Positions 1-9,659 of a stretch of DNA of 64,000 nt are shown piece by piece. Under the pieces are notes generated by a model that was not told the DNA's origin, did no database searches, and worked only from the letters and a program-made list of their open reading frames with translations. The DNA is from Simmondsia chinensis. Lineage: Eukaryota; Streptophyta; Magnoliopsida; Caryophyllales; Simmondsiaceae. Position numbers and translations under genes: made by a program. Within the stretch, counting starts at the first letter, position 1; the number at the start of each line of letters is the position of its first letter. Location of the stretch: the NCBI GenBank assembly GCA_018398585.1, contig JAGTTD010000009.1:16931193-16995192 (forward strand), given 5' to 3'.

Positions 1-1299
1 AGCTTTGGGCAATAAACCTAACGTTGTACCTGATTTACAATGGAGAAAGTTCGTAGAATTTTGCTTTTCTGAAGAAGGGCAGGTATATCAATGTGATTGT
101 AATAGTAATAATAGATCTAATATTCTTATATTGATAATGGTTGTAGTTCCAACTTTTTTTATTAATTATTCTCATAGTGTCATAATTTTTGATATAGAAG
201 CGTCGCCAAAGAGCCATAGCCAATCAAAAAGAATCAAAATCGAGACACTATGCAGGTAGCAAGAGTTTTGCCAGAGTATGAAAAGCTAAGGTAATTGAAG
301 CCCTTTGTAGTGTCATATTTCAATACTTTTTATACACTAAAAATTTTTATGTTAAATAACATATACATTCTTGTTTGAATAGAGGAAACAAGATGGTAAA
401 GAACCCGATGTGATTGATATCCATAAGGAAACCCATATTCCGAAGCATCATGCCGCGCTTGATGATGATACTTCTACTGCCTTGGTTTGATAATTGCTAT
501 ATTTATTAGATCATTCTAAATTTGTTTAGTGTTTATGAATTCCAATACCCATTCTAATAGATTAAAATATTACTTTATACAGATAGAGATTGATAGGAGA
601 CTATCAGAACTTCCGGATGATGCAGATGAAGCATTCATTAAAGAAGAATGAAGGAAGATATTTTTTGAAGTTGTGGGGGAGAACAATAATGGATATGCAA
701 AAACTTACAGATTAGGTGTTAAAGTTCCTCGTTCTAGTGCTAAGCGTGCCGCTCTAGCGGAGGAACAAGCTAAGACTAGAAAGTTGGAGGAGGAACTGAA
801 AATTATGAATGAGAAGTGGTCTACTTCGCAGGAAAAGATAAATTTTCTCGAGTCCACTCTTCTGAAATTTATAGGAAAGGTAATTGTTCAACATATGGTA
901 GTAGAGCAACATTTTATTAGTTTGAAGTTAGCTAATATAGTTCTCGATAGTATATTAATTAGCGTTGTTTATTATTGAACCTAATTGACTTTTGATCAGT
1001 CACTTGTGACATAATATATCTATTTTGGCTTTGCAACAGTGAATATGAATGATAAAGATAAATATTCCAAAATATGGTGGTGCAAATGTTAGGACTTGAT
1101 TGCTAACTATTATGAATAACTAACTTATGTGCTAAAAGATTGGGATCGAGTTTTTATGTGCTAAAAGAATGGGGTCGAGTTTAAGTGGTACATTTGACGT
1201 CTTTGTTAATCGTTGTCACAGGAAAAGGGCATATTAGTTGAAGATGAGCTTAATCAAGAGCATGGAGACCAGGATTACACAGATGAAGATGACATGTAG
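1..1299 (+). pseudogene. Transposase_24-like CACTA protein, C-terminal exons, broken
   Basis: Pieces can be read as exons: 1 to about 291 (WRKFVEFCFSEEGQ, then SRHYAGSKSFAR), 383-484 (KEPDVIDIHKETH), 583-879 (ending in a Lys/Glu-rich coiled coil) and 1222-1299 (acidic tail, stop at 1297). GT donors follow at 291, 485 and 880, and AG acceptors precede 383, 583 and 1222. Exons 583-879 and 1222-1299 join in phase. The GSKSFA block, the ETH block and the final GxGxxV-type block before the coiled coil are typical of plant Transposase_24 proteins, the accessory protein of En/Spm elements. An in-frame TGA at 649-651 and another in the first exon (after GSKSFARV) make it a pseudogene. The N-terminus is outside the window. 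Confidence 0.75.
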
Positions 1300-1637
1300 G
1301 AGGATGTCTGTTTTGCATATATATCACGAATTTATCTTTTTTGCTACATAAATTTTTAGGATTTATTTTGGATTGCTTTCTCTTGCTGGGAATTAAATTA
1401 GACATGATATATTTTTTTGAGTACAAACTTAGACCTGATATTAAAGATGTATTTTGGATGTTGTGGGGGATTTTTTTTGTTGGTAAATGTATATGTATTA
1501 ATGAAGGGACTAGTTGTATGAAATTGTTGGGAAATCCTTGCCAATGGAAAATTTTTGTTGGTATATACAGAAAGTCTATGTTGGTATATCTTCTACTACT
1601 ATATGCTGATTGGAGGGATAATCTTTAGCAATTGAAA

Positions 1638-2070
1638 ATTTTTTTGGTTGGAATACCCTTTGCCAACATACAATTTTTATTGATATAATCTTTACCAATA
1701 AAAAATTTGTTGTTGGTAAAAAACCTTTTACCAACAAAAAATTTGTGTTGGTATAATCCTTTACCAACAAACAATTTTTATTGGTGTAACTTTTATCAAT
1801 AAAGAACCTATTGTTGGCATGCTATTTACCAATGGAGAATTTGTTATTGGTAGTAACTTTTACCAACAGAAAACTTTGTTGGTACAACTTTTACCAACAA
1901 ATGAACAATTGTTGCTAATGATAAGCTATTACCAACATTTTGAAATTTCTGTTGGTAAAACTTTTACCAACAGTGCCTATACCAACAGCTTACCAACAGA
2001 CTGATTTCTGTTGGCAAAGCCTTTACCAACAGTAAAATTGCCATTGCCAACAACAATCCTGTTGTTGGTA
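1638..2070. repeat. CACTA subterminal repeats (TTACCAAC / GTTGGTAA)
   Basis: More than a dozen copies of an 8-10 bp unit, TTACCAACA or its complement GTTGGTAA, occur in both orientations at roughly 20-35 bp spacing, many as short inverted pairs around an A/T-rich loop. In En/Spm such subterminal repeats bind the element's TNPA-like protein and are needed for excision. Their position directly inside the CACTA terminus supports that role. The short ORFs crossing this stretch on both strands are by-products of the repeat. Confidence 0.8.
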
Positions 2071-2078
2071 GTTGTCAC

Positions 2079-2091
2079 TTTTTTTGTAGTG
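2079..2091 (-). repeat. CACTA terminal inverted repeat (right end)
   Basis: On the minus strand this reads CACTACAAAAAAA, the conserved start of plant CACTA elements. It lies at the boundary between the subterminal repeat field and gypsy protease sequence. Confidence 0.85.
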
Positions 2092-4790
2092 GGGTAAAGG
2101 GAATTATTGATCCTAATTGACAGTGGTTCAACCCACAGCTTTGTGGATCCTAAAGTGGCGAGGGCAATCGATCAAGAACTGATTCAGACTAGTCCCTTAA
2201 CAGTCACGATTGCTGATGCCAATACGATCCTAACCCACACCAAATGCAAGAACTTTGTGTGGAAGATGCAAGGACACAAGTTTGCATATGATTTCAGAGT
2301 TTTAAGGCTGGGTGGTTGTGATATTGTATTGGGAGTAGATTGGATGAAGAGTTATAGCCCAATACTCTTTGATTTTTCCCAATTAAATGTATCCTTTGAG
2401 AAAGAAGGAAGAAAGATCCAATTACAAGGCATTATGGAGCAAGCAAATCTGCAGCTGATGACAGGCAAAAGTCTGAAGAAAATGCTGCAGAATGAAGATT
2501 TCAGTTGGGTGGGTCACTTGTACTCAATTGTAGCAGAAGCAGCACCTATTGCAGAGGAAATCAGTGATGAATTAGAAGCCTTACTCAAGAGATATGAGGG
2601 GCTATTTGAGCAGCCAGATTCATTACCACCTTAGAGGGATTTGGATCACGCAATTCCTTAAAGGAGACAGCAGCTCTGGTGAATTTGAGACCTTATAGAT
2701 ATCCTCACTCTCAGAAAAGTGAGATGGAAAGGCAGATTGAAGAACTTTTGAACACTAAGTTCATAAGGCATAGCCATAGTCCCTTTGCCTCTCCGGTGAT
2801 TTTGGTGAAAAAGAAGGATGGGACCTCACGTATGTGCATTGACTACCGGCAGCTAAACTCTATTACCATCAAGGATAAGTTTCCAATACCCATCATTGAT
2901 GACTTACTTGATGAATTGCACGGTGCTTGGTATTTCTCTAAACTTGATTTAAGGCAAGGATATTATCAAATTCGAGTTCAAGAGCAAGACATCCATAAGA
3001 CTGCTTTTAGAACTCCTCAAGGGCATTACGAATTTGCAGTAATGCCTTTTGGATTGTCCAATGCGCCTTCAACTTTTCAAGCATTGATGAACCTTGTGTT
3101 CAAATCTTATCTCAGAAAGTTTGTGATCGTATTTTTTGATGACATTCTCTTGTACAGCTCCTCTTTACAGTAGCATTATGCGCATCTGGAACGGGTGTTC
3201 CAAACAATGCAATAGCACAGGTTATATGCTAAACGCTCCAAATGCACTTTTGCCAAACAGCAAGTCGAGTATTTGGGGCATATTATATCCGGAGCAGGGG
3301 TAGCAACCGACCCAAGCAAGGTTCAAGCCATGAATGATTGGCCACTGCCCAAAACTCTTAAACAGCTAAGAGGTTTCTTAGGCTTGACAGGGTACTACAG
3401 AAGGTTTATTACGGATTATGGGATCATTGCCAAGCCATTAACCGACATGCTTAAGAATGATGGCTTTCATTGGAGTGAACAAGCGACTACAGCTTTTGAG
3501 AAGCTTAAACAAGCCATGTGTATGGCCCCTGTCCTGGTGATGCCAGATTTCAGCATTCCCCTTCAATTAGAAACAGATGCTTGTAACACGGGTATAGGAG
3601 CTGTTCTCTCTCAAAAAGGAAGGCCCATAGCTTTCCTTAGCCAAGCCTTGGGTCCAATGAATCAGGGATTGTCGATCTATGAAAAAGAATACATGGCTAT
3701 TCTTCTTGCGGCACAAAAGTGGCGGCATTACCTTGAGGGACACTTATTTGTGATCAAAACAGATCATCAAATTCTCAAGTACCTTCTTGAGCAAAGAATC
3801 ACAACAAGAGTTCAAAGAAAAGGCTTAATGAAACTGTTAGGCCTTGGGTACAAGATTCAATATAGGAAAGGGGTAGAAAACATTGTTGCTGATGCTCTAT
3901 CAAGACAGTTTGAAGAATCTGCAGCAACAGGCCATTGTGCTTCCATTACTCTAGTGGTGCCTTCGTGGATGACTGAAGTGCTCCACTCATATGAACATGA
4001 TGCCTTTGCTCAAGCTCATGTTATTCCTGATTACCGTCAACTTAATCCTCCTACAGATCAAGTTGGGGCTCCAGCAGATCCAACCGGTGTGACTGTCAGC
4101 CAAGGAATTATTAGAATTGGTGGGAAGATATATATTGGGGAGAGCCATGGCCTGAGGAAGCAAGTCATTGGAGCCTCACACGACTCACCTTGGGGTGGTC
4201 ATTCAAGGATAGAGGATACTTATAAAAGGTTGAAGATGCATTTCCATTGGCCAAGTATGAAGAGGGAAGTACAAGAGTTTGTGCAACATTGTGAGGTCTG
4301 TCAACAAATCAAGGTAGAGCACACTCCCTAAAAGGGATTATTACAACCACTTCCCATTCTGGAGGGTGCTTGGAGCCACAATAGCATGGATTTTATAGAA
4401 AGGCTTCCCAAGTAAGAGGGGAAGGAGATTATTTGTGTAATTGTGGATCGATTTACCAAATTCAGTCACTTTATAGCTCTTCAACATCCTTTATCTGCTC
4501 TGAAGTTAGCAACAACATTCTTAAACAAGATATACAAGCTCCATGGGCCTCCCCAATCCATTATTTCTGACTGTGACCGGCTGTTCACCAGTGCATTTTT
4601 GCGTGAACTGTTTTTGCTGCTAGGCACCAAACTAGCTATGAGTTCCTCCTATCATCCTCAGTCAGACGGCCAAACTGAAAGAGTAAATCATTGCATTGAG
4701 CAATATCTCCGTGGTATGACATTCACACACCCCAGGGTAGTGGAGCTATCCAAGTACAACCCCAACTACATGCTCTGAACAGCCATTCAG
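2092..4790 (+). mobile_element. Ty3/gypsy chromovirus-like fragment A (protease to integrase)
   Basis: The fragment starts directly after the CACTA terminus, a few codons before the protease active site, and stops inside the integrase core. Gag and the 5' LTR must lie left of the CACTA element, outside the window. No 3' LTR or polypurine tract could be matched after the integrase, so the right end is also truncated. Confidence 0.85.
2107..4778 (+). pseudogene. Gypsy pol: protease, reverse transcriptase, RNase H, integrase (broken)
   Basis: Protease: the active site LIDSGSTHSF lies at the start, in frame up to a stop at 2632. Reverse transcriptase: 2679-3173, with the fingers motif [12 protein letters not shown] and the catalytic FFDD at about 3133-3144, broken by a stop at 3171-3173. 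RNase H: 3273 to about 3900, with the ETDACNTGIGAVLSQ and TDHQ motifs. Integrase: an HHCC-type zinc region near 4180-4310 (CEVCQQIK) and a catalytic core 4443-4778, with the second Asp in IISDCDRLFTS and the YHPQSDGQTERVN block carrying the Glu. Protease is in a different frame from the rest, so there is at least one frameshift near 2640-2680. The pol order is that of Ty3/gypsy. No chromodomain remains because the 3' end is lost. Close relatives in the window (B, C, F) carry one. Confidence 0.9.
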
Positions 4791-4879
4791 GTGCAAGCAT
4801 TGGCTTAATTCCCTGTTGAATGCATCTTTGAAAAAGAAGGTAATGATACGGTAGAAGTGAAAGGGGTGGAACGGGATCT

Positions 4880-6535
4880 TAAGGCCACAGAATCCCAAGT
4901 AGACTAATAATTTCAATTTAATATATAATTATTCATATCATTTTAGTTCATTTTCTAACCATTTTACTTCAAGTTCTTATCGTTATTGCTCACTTTTCCT
5001 CTTTTTTGCTTCTATTGCCATTTCTTTGCAAAAACACTTATTTTGTGCTAAATCTTGCTAGGTTTTGTTATCAAAATCAAAAAGTGAATGCAAGATACAT
5101 CAAACAAGAGCAAAAAGTAGGGAAAAACACGTCAAAATACATGGCCATAACAAGAACTTGCACAATTCATTTCAACTTCCAAAAATGGGTGGCAGAATAA
5201 ACAAATCAAGTGCAGGGATGGATTGAACAATACATTAACATGTCCAAGAGCATGTCAATAGTGAATTTGGGTAATGAAAAGCTGGAAAAAAATGAAGAAA
5301 AACAGCAAAGAACAGAAAAATGCAGATACAGTACAACAACCATGAAGAATTCACATCAACTTGCAAATTTGGGTGGCAAAATGGACAAATAAGTGAACGA
5401 ACATCTTGTACACTTCAAGAAAATGTTTAGCTTTATGTTAAAGCAGATTTTTGGCAGTTCACGGCAGCAAAAAGTTGAAAAAATCAACTTGAATAGCAAG
5501 CTGCAAATCTAGGCGACAGAAGAAGAAGTGTGGTGCAATGAGATTACAGCTTGCAATATTTTTTATTTTAAGTAATCCCAACCTCAAATACTATAAATAG
5601 GGATGATTGGGAGGTGTTTTATCATCCATTCTTCTAGAAAAAACACAATACAAAGTACGAATGTAGGTAGAAATTCGTAGGGAAAAGGAGAAGAGAAGAA
5701 GTTTGGTTTGTGATTTCTTATTTTCTTGTTCTTTTCGATCATTTTATTTTTTAAGTTCATGAATTTTGTATTAGTTTTGTATTATATTATGATTATCATG
5801 AACTAATTTTGTTTTTCTAATGATACGATACAGTCTAAGTTGTAATATACGCTCTCCTCTAATTCCAAGTTTTCAAAGTTTGTTTATTGTGTTGGTTTAG
5901 TGTTTGTCATTGTTATTCATGAGTTTTGAATTCTTGATCACCATCCAAAGCCTATAATTATTCATAATGAGTCTAAGAGAAGATTTAGGATGATTGCTAA
6001 GGTGAAAAGTACTACAAATTGAGCGAATGCTCGAGAGAAATTAACGCGATTGGTGTGGTCTTAAGTGAAAACCATGGATCTTTAGAACTCTTTTCTTATT
6101 TAAATTCATACAAGAGATTGAAGAGTTAATATGTAAAAGAGCATGCCAAATGTTGCTTGAGAGAGAATATTTGGTAAATTAGGGTTTTCGACCAACAACA
6201 CGCAATAACAACTTGAATATCAATAATAGAAAGGCGTATTGATGCAACTAGGTGAAATCGGATTCCTTGGATCTTATTAAATCATAAAAATCATCTAAAA
6301 ATTAGAAAACTTTATAAAAAAATTAGTAAAATTTTTTGTTGTTTTTCATTTTGTTTTGTTTCATGTCAAAAATTTCAATTTTCGTTCTTTTAAATAGTGC
6401 TAAAGCTACTAATTTTTGTACTTAGTCAATAATCAATCCTCGTGGGAATGATACTCTACTCACTCTGTATTACTTGATACGACTTAGTGCACTTGCTAAG
6501 CATACACCAAGTAAAGTATCATAGACCCTGGCCAT
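4880..6535 (+). repeat. LTR-like remnant, probably Athila/Tat type
   Basis: This is a 1.6 kb A/T-rich non-coding stretch with a promoter-like TATAAATA at 5592-5599 after a purine-poor region. Near its end (about 6430-6490) it has CCTCGTGGGAATGATACTC and later TTAGTGCACTTGC, resembling the last 100 bp of long Athila/Tat-lineage LTRs. No second copy, PBS or target duplication was found, so the boundaries are approximate. The short ORFs inside (5006-5200, 5210-5392) show no recognisable protein. Confidence 0.4.
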
Positions 6536-6540
6536 AATAA

Positions 6541-6950
6541 CTAGTCCAACAAGCTACAAAGACATGGAGAATATTCGTGGATGGCTCTTCATGCTCAGAA
6601 GGGTCAGGAGCGGGTAGTTATCTTCAGGACACAAGGGGGGTTACACATCACTACACCTTATGCTTTCAATTCCCCTTAACTAACAACGAGACCGAGATTG
6701 AGGCTATAATTCAAGTGGTAAGAATAGCATGAGTAGCACGAGCCAATATCATGACGATCCATAGCGACTCAAAACTCGTGGTAAGCCAAATAAATGGAAA
6801 ATATGAGGTTTGAGATCTGAGTATGGTAAGGTATTTATGGGCCTTTCAAAAGCACGCAATGAAGCCAATGAGGATAAGCGTGTAATACATCGAACGAGAC
6901 AAGAGCCATATGGCTGACGAGCTGAGCAAGTTGGCCAGCTTGTGTTAGAT
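6541..6950 (+). pseudogene. Tat-lineage second (archaeal-type) RNase H fragment
   Basis: Translation gives an RNase H core: FVDGSS at about 6575, a GSGAG motif, NNETEIEAI near 6685-6710, HSDSKLVVSQINGKYEV near 6765-6810, and a C-terminal motif ending HMADELSKLASL near 6910-6945. This matches the extra archaeal-type RNase H found between the canonical RNase H and integrase in Tat-lineage gypsy elements. Two or more in-frame stops interrupt it, and no flanking pol is attached. It is a stray fragment fused to the LTR-like remnant upstream. Confidence 0.7.
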
Positions 6951-6982
6951 GCTTAAACGTGGGAATAGAGGTGGTGCTAAGG

Positions 6983-7405
6983 TGTTATGATCAAGATATA
7001 AACTCAAATCCTAACCTAGGGAAGGATAGAATCCAAGAGAGTTGAGATGAGAAGAGAAGTGAAAGAAGATGAGAAAATAGAGAAAGAATTAGATGAGAGA
7101 GAGAACTGATCTCAAAAGAGATATTTTCATTATCAAAGTTATGAGACTTACAAACAAGGAACTACGTACTTATACTAACCAACGTCTAATGGCAGTTAGG
7201 CCCCATACAATCAATCGGAGAAGTGACTTAATCGACTCTAGCTAGCTAGCCGCCATCCTGGGCCAACTAACCTAACGGTATTGACCACTGCAGCTATATA
7301 CACTAAAGATCTTTATTGCATGACTTATCAAGGTTTACTATTAAGTACATCATGACTTATTCTAATTACAATCTTTCACAAGTCCCGTCTATAGGAATCA
7401 CAACA
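6983..7405 (-). repeat. 3' LTR of non-autonomous element G
   Basis: It begins TGTTATGATC and ends ATCACAACA on the plus strand, so as a minus-strand LTR it runs TGTTGTGATT...CATAACA. It contains the purine-rich GAGATGAGAAG module seen in most LTRs of this window. A polypurine tract (here an expanded C run on plus) lies directly next to it at 7406-7452, which marks it as the 3' LTR. The matching 5' LTR was not found. Confidence 0.75.
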
Positions 7406-7415
7406 ATACTCCTCC

Positions 7416-7416
<1 letters not shown>

Positions 7417-7452
<36 letters not shown>
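7417..7452. repeat. Homopolymer C run of about 36 bp (G on the element strand)
   Basis: An unbroken run of C sits at the polypurine tract of element G, next to its 3' LTR. On the coding strand it is poly-G in GGGGG...TGGAGGAGTAT. The plus-strand 60-codon ORF with a polyproline stretch across it is an artefact of this run. Confidence 0.95.
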
Positions 7453-7454
<2 letters not shown>

Positions 7455-7704
7455 GAGAATCTTGTCCTCAAGAATCAAGAAGAGAGTTGAAACTTTGAAG
7501 AACACTTATTTATGTAGGAGTTGAAGTCGAAGGTGATGAGCTTCCCTGCTAAAATCTGTAAATGAAGAAAACGTCTGAAGCAAAGAGCACATCTGAATCT
7601 GTTCACTAAAGTCTTAATCTAAATTGCAGCTGGAAACTTGCTATTTCTTATTGGATGCTATCGATGATGCTTATCTGTATTAGTCTGCTATCAATGTCTT
7701 GCGT

Positions 7705-8037
7705 CTACTTTGGAGAATTCTTTTCAGGTGGTCTGCCCCTATCACACCAAATCAGCCGAACACCAACTCCATAAACTACATTGAAGAGCCCTATGCCACA
7801 TCTGATGACGGAAGCTATAGTCCTCATCTTGAACTTCAACCGAGCAATTAAGTAAATTTTATTAGCTTCACTACTACTCCACCTACAGAAATTAATTCCT
7901 ATATTGTCAAGAAAGAAGCTTCCCGGCTTCCTTAGGTTTCCAAAGCTTAACTGAGCCCAATTTGCACATTCAGCTATCCCTTTATTATCCCTATGTGCTA
8001 CTGCCAGTGAGAGAAGTGAGCTATTCCTTGAACTCAC
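7705..8037 (-). CDS. Unrecognised protein with NSSLL...GRPPE domain (element G)
   Basis: This open frame of 110 codons has no recognised family. It starts near NSSLLSLAVAHRD and ends with YGVGVRLIWCDRGRPPEKN. The same arrangement (NSSLL-x-LA near the start, A-x-W about 15-20 residues later, F-x-L-x-N, a WSS block, and about 50 residues later GVGV-x-L-x-W-x-D-x-GRPP) occurs in element K at 45362-45723. The conservation between two otherwise different elements argues it was translated. Upstream coding sequence is probably missing, so the true start is unknown. A captured host exon is an alternative to an element-specific gene. Confidence 0.5.
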   Translation of the reverse strand: MSSRNSSLLSLAVAHRDNKGIAECANWAQLSFGNLRKPGSFFLDNIGINFCRWSSSEANKIYLIARLKFKMRTIASVIRCGIGLFNVVYGVGVRLIWCDRGRPPEKNSPK

Positions 8038-8040
8038 AAT

Positions 8041-9213
8041 AACTTCTTGAATTTTGCTAATAGCATGTCAAATGTGAACATGGCTAATGTGGGAGTCTCA
8101 GCCTTCTTACTCCAAACTCACAATAAACATTTTGTATCAAAATACCATTGGCAGGTTGTTTAAAACAAGATAAATCATGCTCTTACCCAAAGTCCTCTCA
8201 AAAGAAGAGCCTTCGAAGACAATGGGGAACAAGGCAAAACCGATACAAAATCTTAGCTTAAAGCAAAGAAAACACGATCAAAAGAAGGTCCTTGAGAAGA
8301 GTTTCCACTTGAAAGATGCTAAACGAAGGTGTGATGCAAATAGTTAAAGAAAAAAAGACATGGTGGATAGCTGTTTATAAAGATACACTTTTCAAGTTAA
8401 CAAGTTTTTACTTAAAAAGCGTGGGGCTATTATGTTTATATTTGCACCTCCCAACCAAAAATGGGCGAACAAAGAGGCACCCAATGCATGAGCATGTGTT
8501 CACACTTATACCTGCCAGGAACGAGTGTATGATCCAAAAATGGCACCTAGAAATGGGCGCTTAACACAGGTGGCCAAAAACTGGTGCATAGAAGCGGCAC
8601 CCAGAAACGGGTACCATAAAATGGGCGCACAGCAGCCATCACTTAGATATCGATGCCCAGAAACAAGCACCACATAACCTCTATATAAAGGGGAGCTCTC
8701 CCAAAGATTGGGACTCACAAATAAGAACTTAAAACACAGGCAAGACAATCCTAATGGAAAAAGGGATCCTAGTAGTCATTGCTCTAAAAGGTTAAGTTCA
8801 GCTTATCCTACCCCACACATCAACAAAACCATCGAAAACAATCCCCACACCTAATCATTGCTGGCCCTTAAGTAAAGCATAGGGTAGACACAAAGACTCA
8901 AGCAACCAACTATCCCAACCTTCACCAAGTCCCCCAAGATTAACACATATTTTATAATTCATTCACTATTCAATAAACAATTCCATGAATGCAAATGATT
9001 TAACTTCAAAACTCATCAAAGAATTTCATTAACCACGCATCTTGGACACTACTCAAGCATTTTCGGCACGCAAATGGAAGTCAATGGGATCTCATGTCGT
9101 GAAATATCCTCAACTTTTTGCATTTAACCATATATATCAAGCTTTTGGTACACCAATACCCTTGAATCACCTAAACTCTTGCCCATACATAGAGAATTCT
9201 AAGTGGCATATGA
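8041..9213. other. Intergenic or element remnant, no gene seen
   Basis: No recognisable coding sequence was found on either strand. A TATA-like CTATATAAAGG lies at about 8680-8690. A field of degenerate GGCACC-CAGAAA-GGG units lies at about 8460-8680. The right part, up to 9213, was contiguous with 17458 before element B inserted (shared GTGAC), so it may be the 3' end of the Athila-like element at 17458-24110. Confidence 0.4.
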
Positions 9214-9218
9214 GTGAC
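9214..9218. repeat. Target site duplication of element B (left GTGAC)
   Basis: GTGAC precedes the 5' LTR and is repeated at 17453-17457, directly after the last bases of the split 3' LTR. A 5-bp duplication is standard for gypsy integrases. Confidence 0.8.
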
Positions 9219-9603
9219 AATTGTGATTTCCTTAGTTTTTGCTGCACTTAAGTTATGTATTAGTTGTATAGCTTAAATGATGCGTTTAGGTGTAATTTTC
9301 AAGTGTGAGTTAGTAAGTCTTTTGGGCGCCAAGGTCGGTTAGTTGGTCAAGCAAAGTCAAATGTGGCGGCTTAGTTGTTTTTGGCGGTAAAATCTGGTTC
9401 AAGTTGGTTAGGAGTGAAGTCTGGGTGCTATGTATTGAGATCTATTATAAATAGATCCAAATCATGTAATATCTTCATTCAATAAATAAAAATCTGATTT
9501 TCTTTTGGATAATCTTCTCTATTTCTCATCTCTTTTCAATTCTCTTCTAATCTTACCTCTCTTTCACAAGGTTAGTTCTCAATCTTTGGATTGGAAGCTA
9601 ACA
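9219..9603 (+). repeat. 5' LTR of element B
   Basis: It ends GAAGCTAACA immediately before the primer site. The first two bases are AA instead of the TG seen in the 3' LTR, a mutation of the terminus. It contains TATAAATAG near 9450, a likely TATA box, and the pyrimidine-rich TTCTCATCT module before the end. It is clearly homologous to 14621-15000 with scattered substitutions. Confidence 0.85.
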
Positions 9604-9605
9604 AT

Positions 9606-9617
9606 TGGTATCAGAGC
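9606..9617 (+). other. Primer binding site of element B (initiator Met tRNA)
   Basis: TGGTATCAGAGC, complementary to the 3' end of plant initiator tRNA-Met, lies two bases after the LTR end. Confidence 0.9.
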
Positions 9618-9659
9618 TCAGTTAATGCACAATTTTGAATCTGATTTGTGTGATCATCA

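Larger units (their letters stand above)
1..2091 (+). mobile_element. 3' part of a CACTA (En/Spm) DNA transposon
   Basis: The right end is defined by a terminal motif at 2079-2091 that reads CACTACAAAAAAA on the minus strand, the canonical plant CACTA terminus. It is preceded by about 430 bp of dense subterminal repeats. Upstream lie exons of a Transposase_24-like gene, which CACTA elements carry. The left end is outside the window, so the 3-bp target duplication cannot be checked; the three bases after the terminus are GGG. The element sits just upstream of the protease active site of a gypsy element, so it inserted into that element. Confidence 0.85.
7406..8040 (-). mobile_element. 3' internal part of non-autonomous LTR element G
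   Basis: Reading on the minus strand from 8040 to 7406, there is an unrecognised ORF, then a degenerate tail with ILEDK, then the polypurine tract. An ILEDK or LLEDK block also ends the chromodomain region of the autonomous elements B and C, so G looks like a deletion derivative that kept the chromovirus 3' end. No protease, reverse transcriptase or integrase is present. The 5' part is truncated somewhere near 8040-8100. Confidence 0.55.

Noticed and set aside
1341..1628. 95-codon plus-strand ORF downstream of the CACTA protein
   Set aside because: It follows the stop of the last exon and overlaps the start of the subterminal repeats; most likely 3' untranslated sequence.
1638..2070. CRISPR-like array
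   Set aside because: The repeats are short, occur in both orientations at irregular spacing, lie in a plant CACTA terminus, and have no cas genes.
7316..7498. 60-codon plus-strand ORF with a polyproline run
   Set aside because: It is produced by the homopolymer C tract at 7417-7452 within element G and has no independent support.
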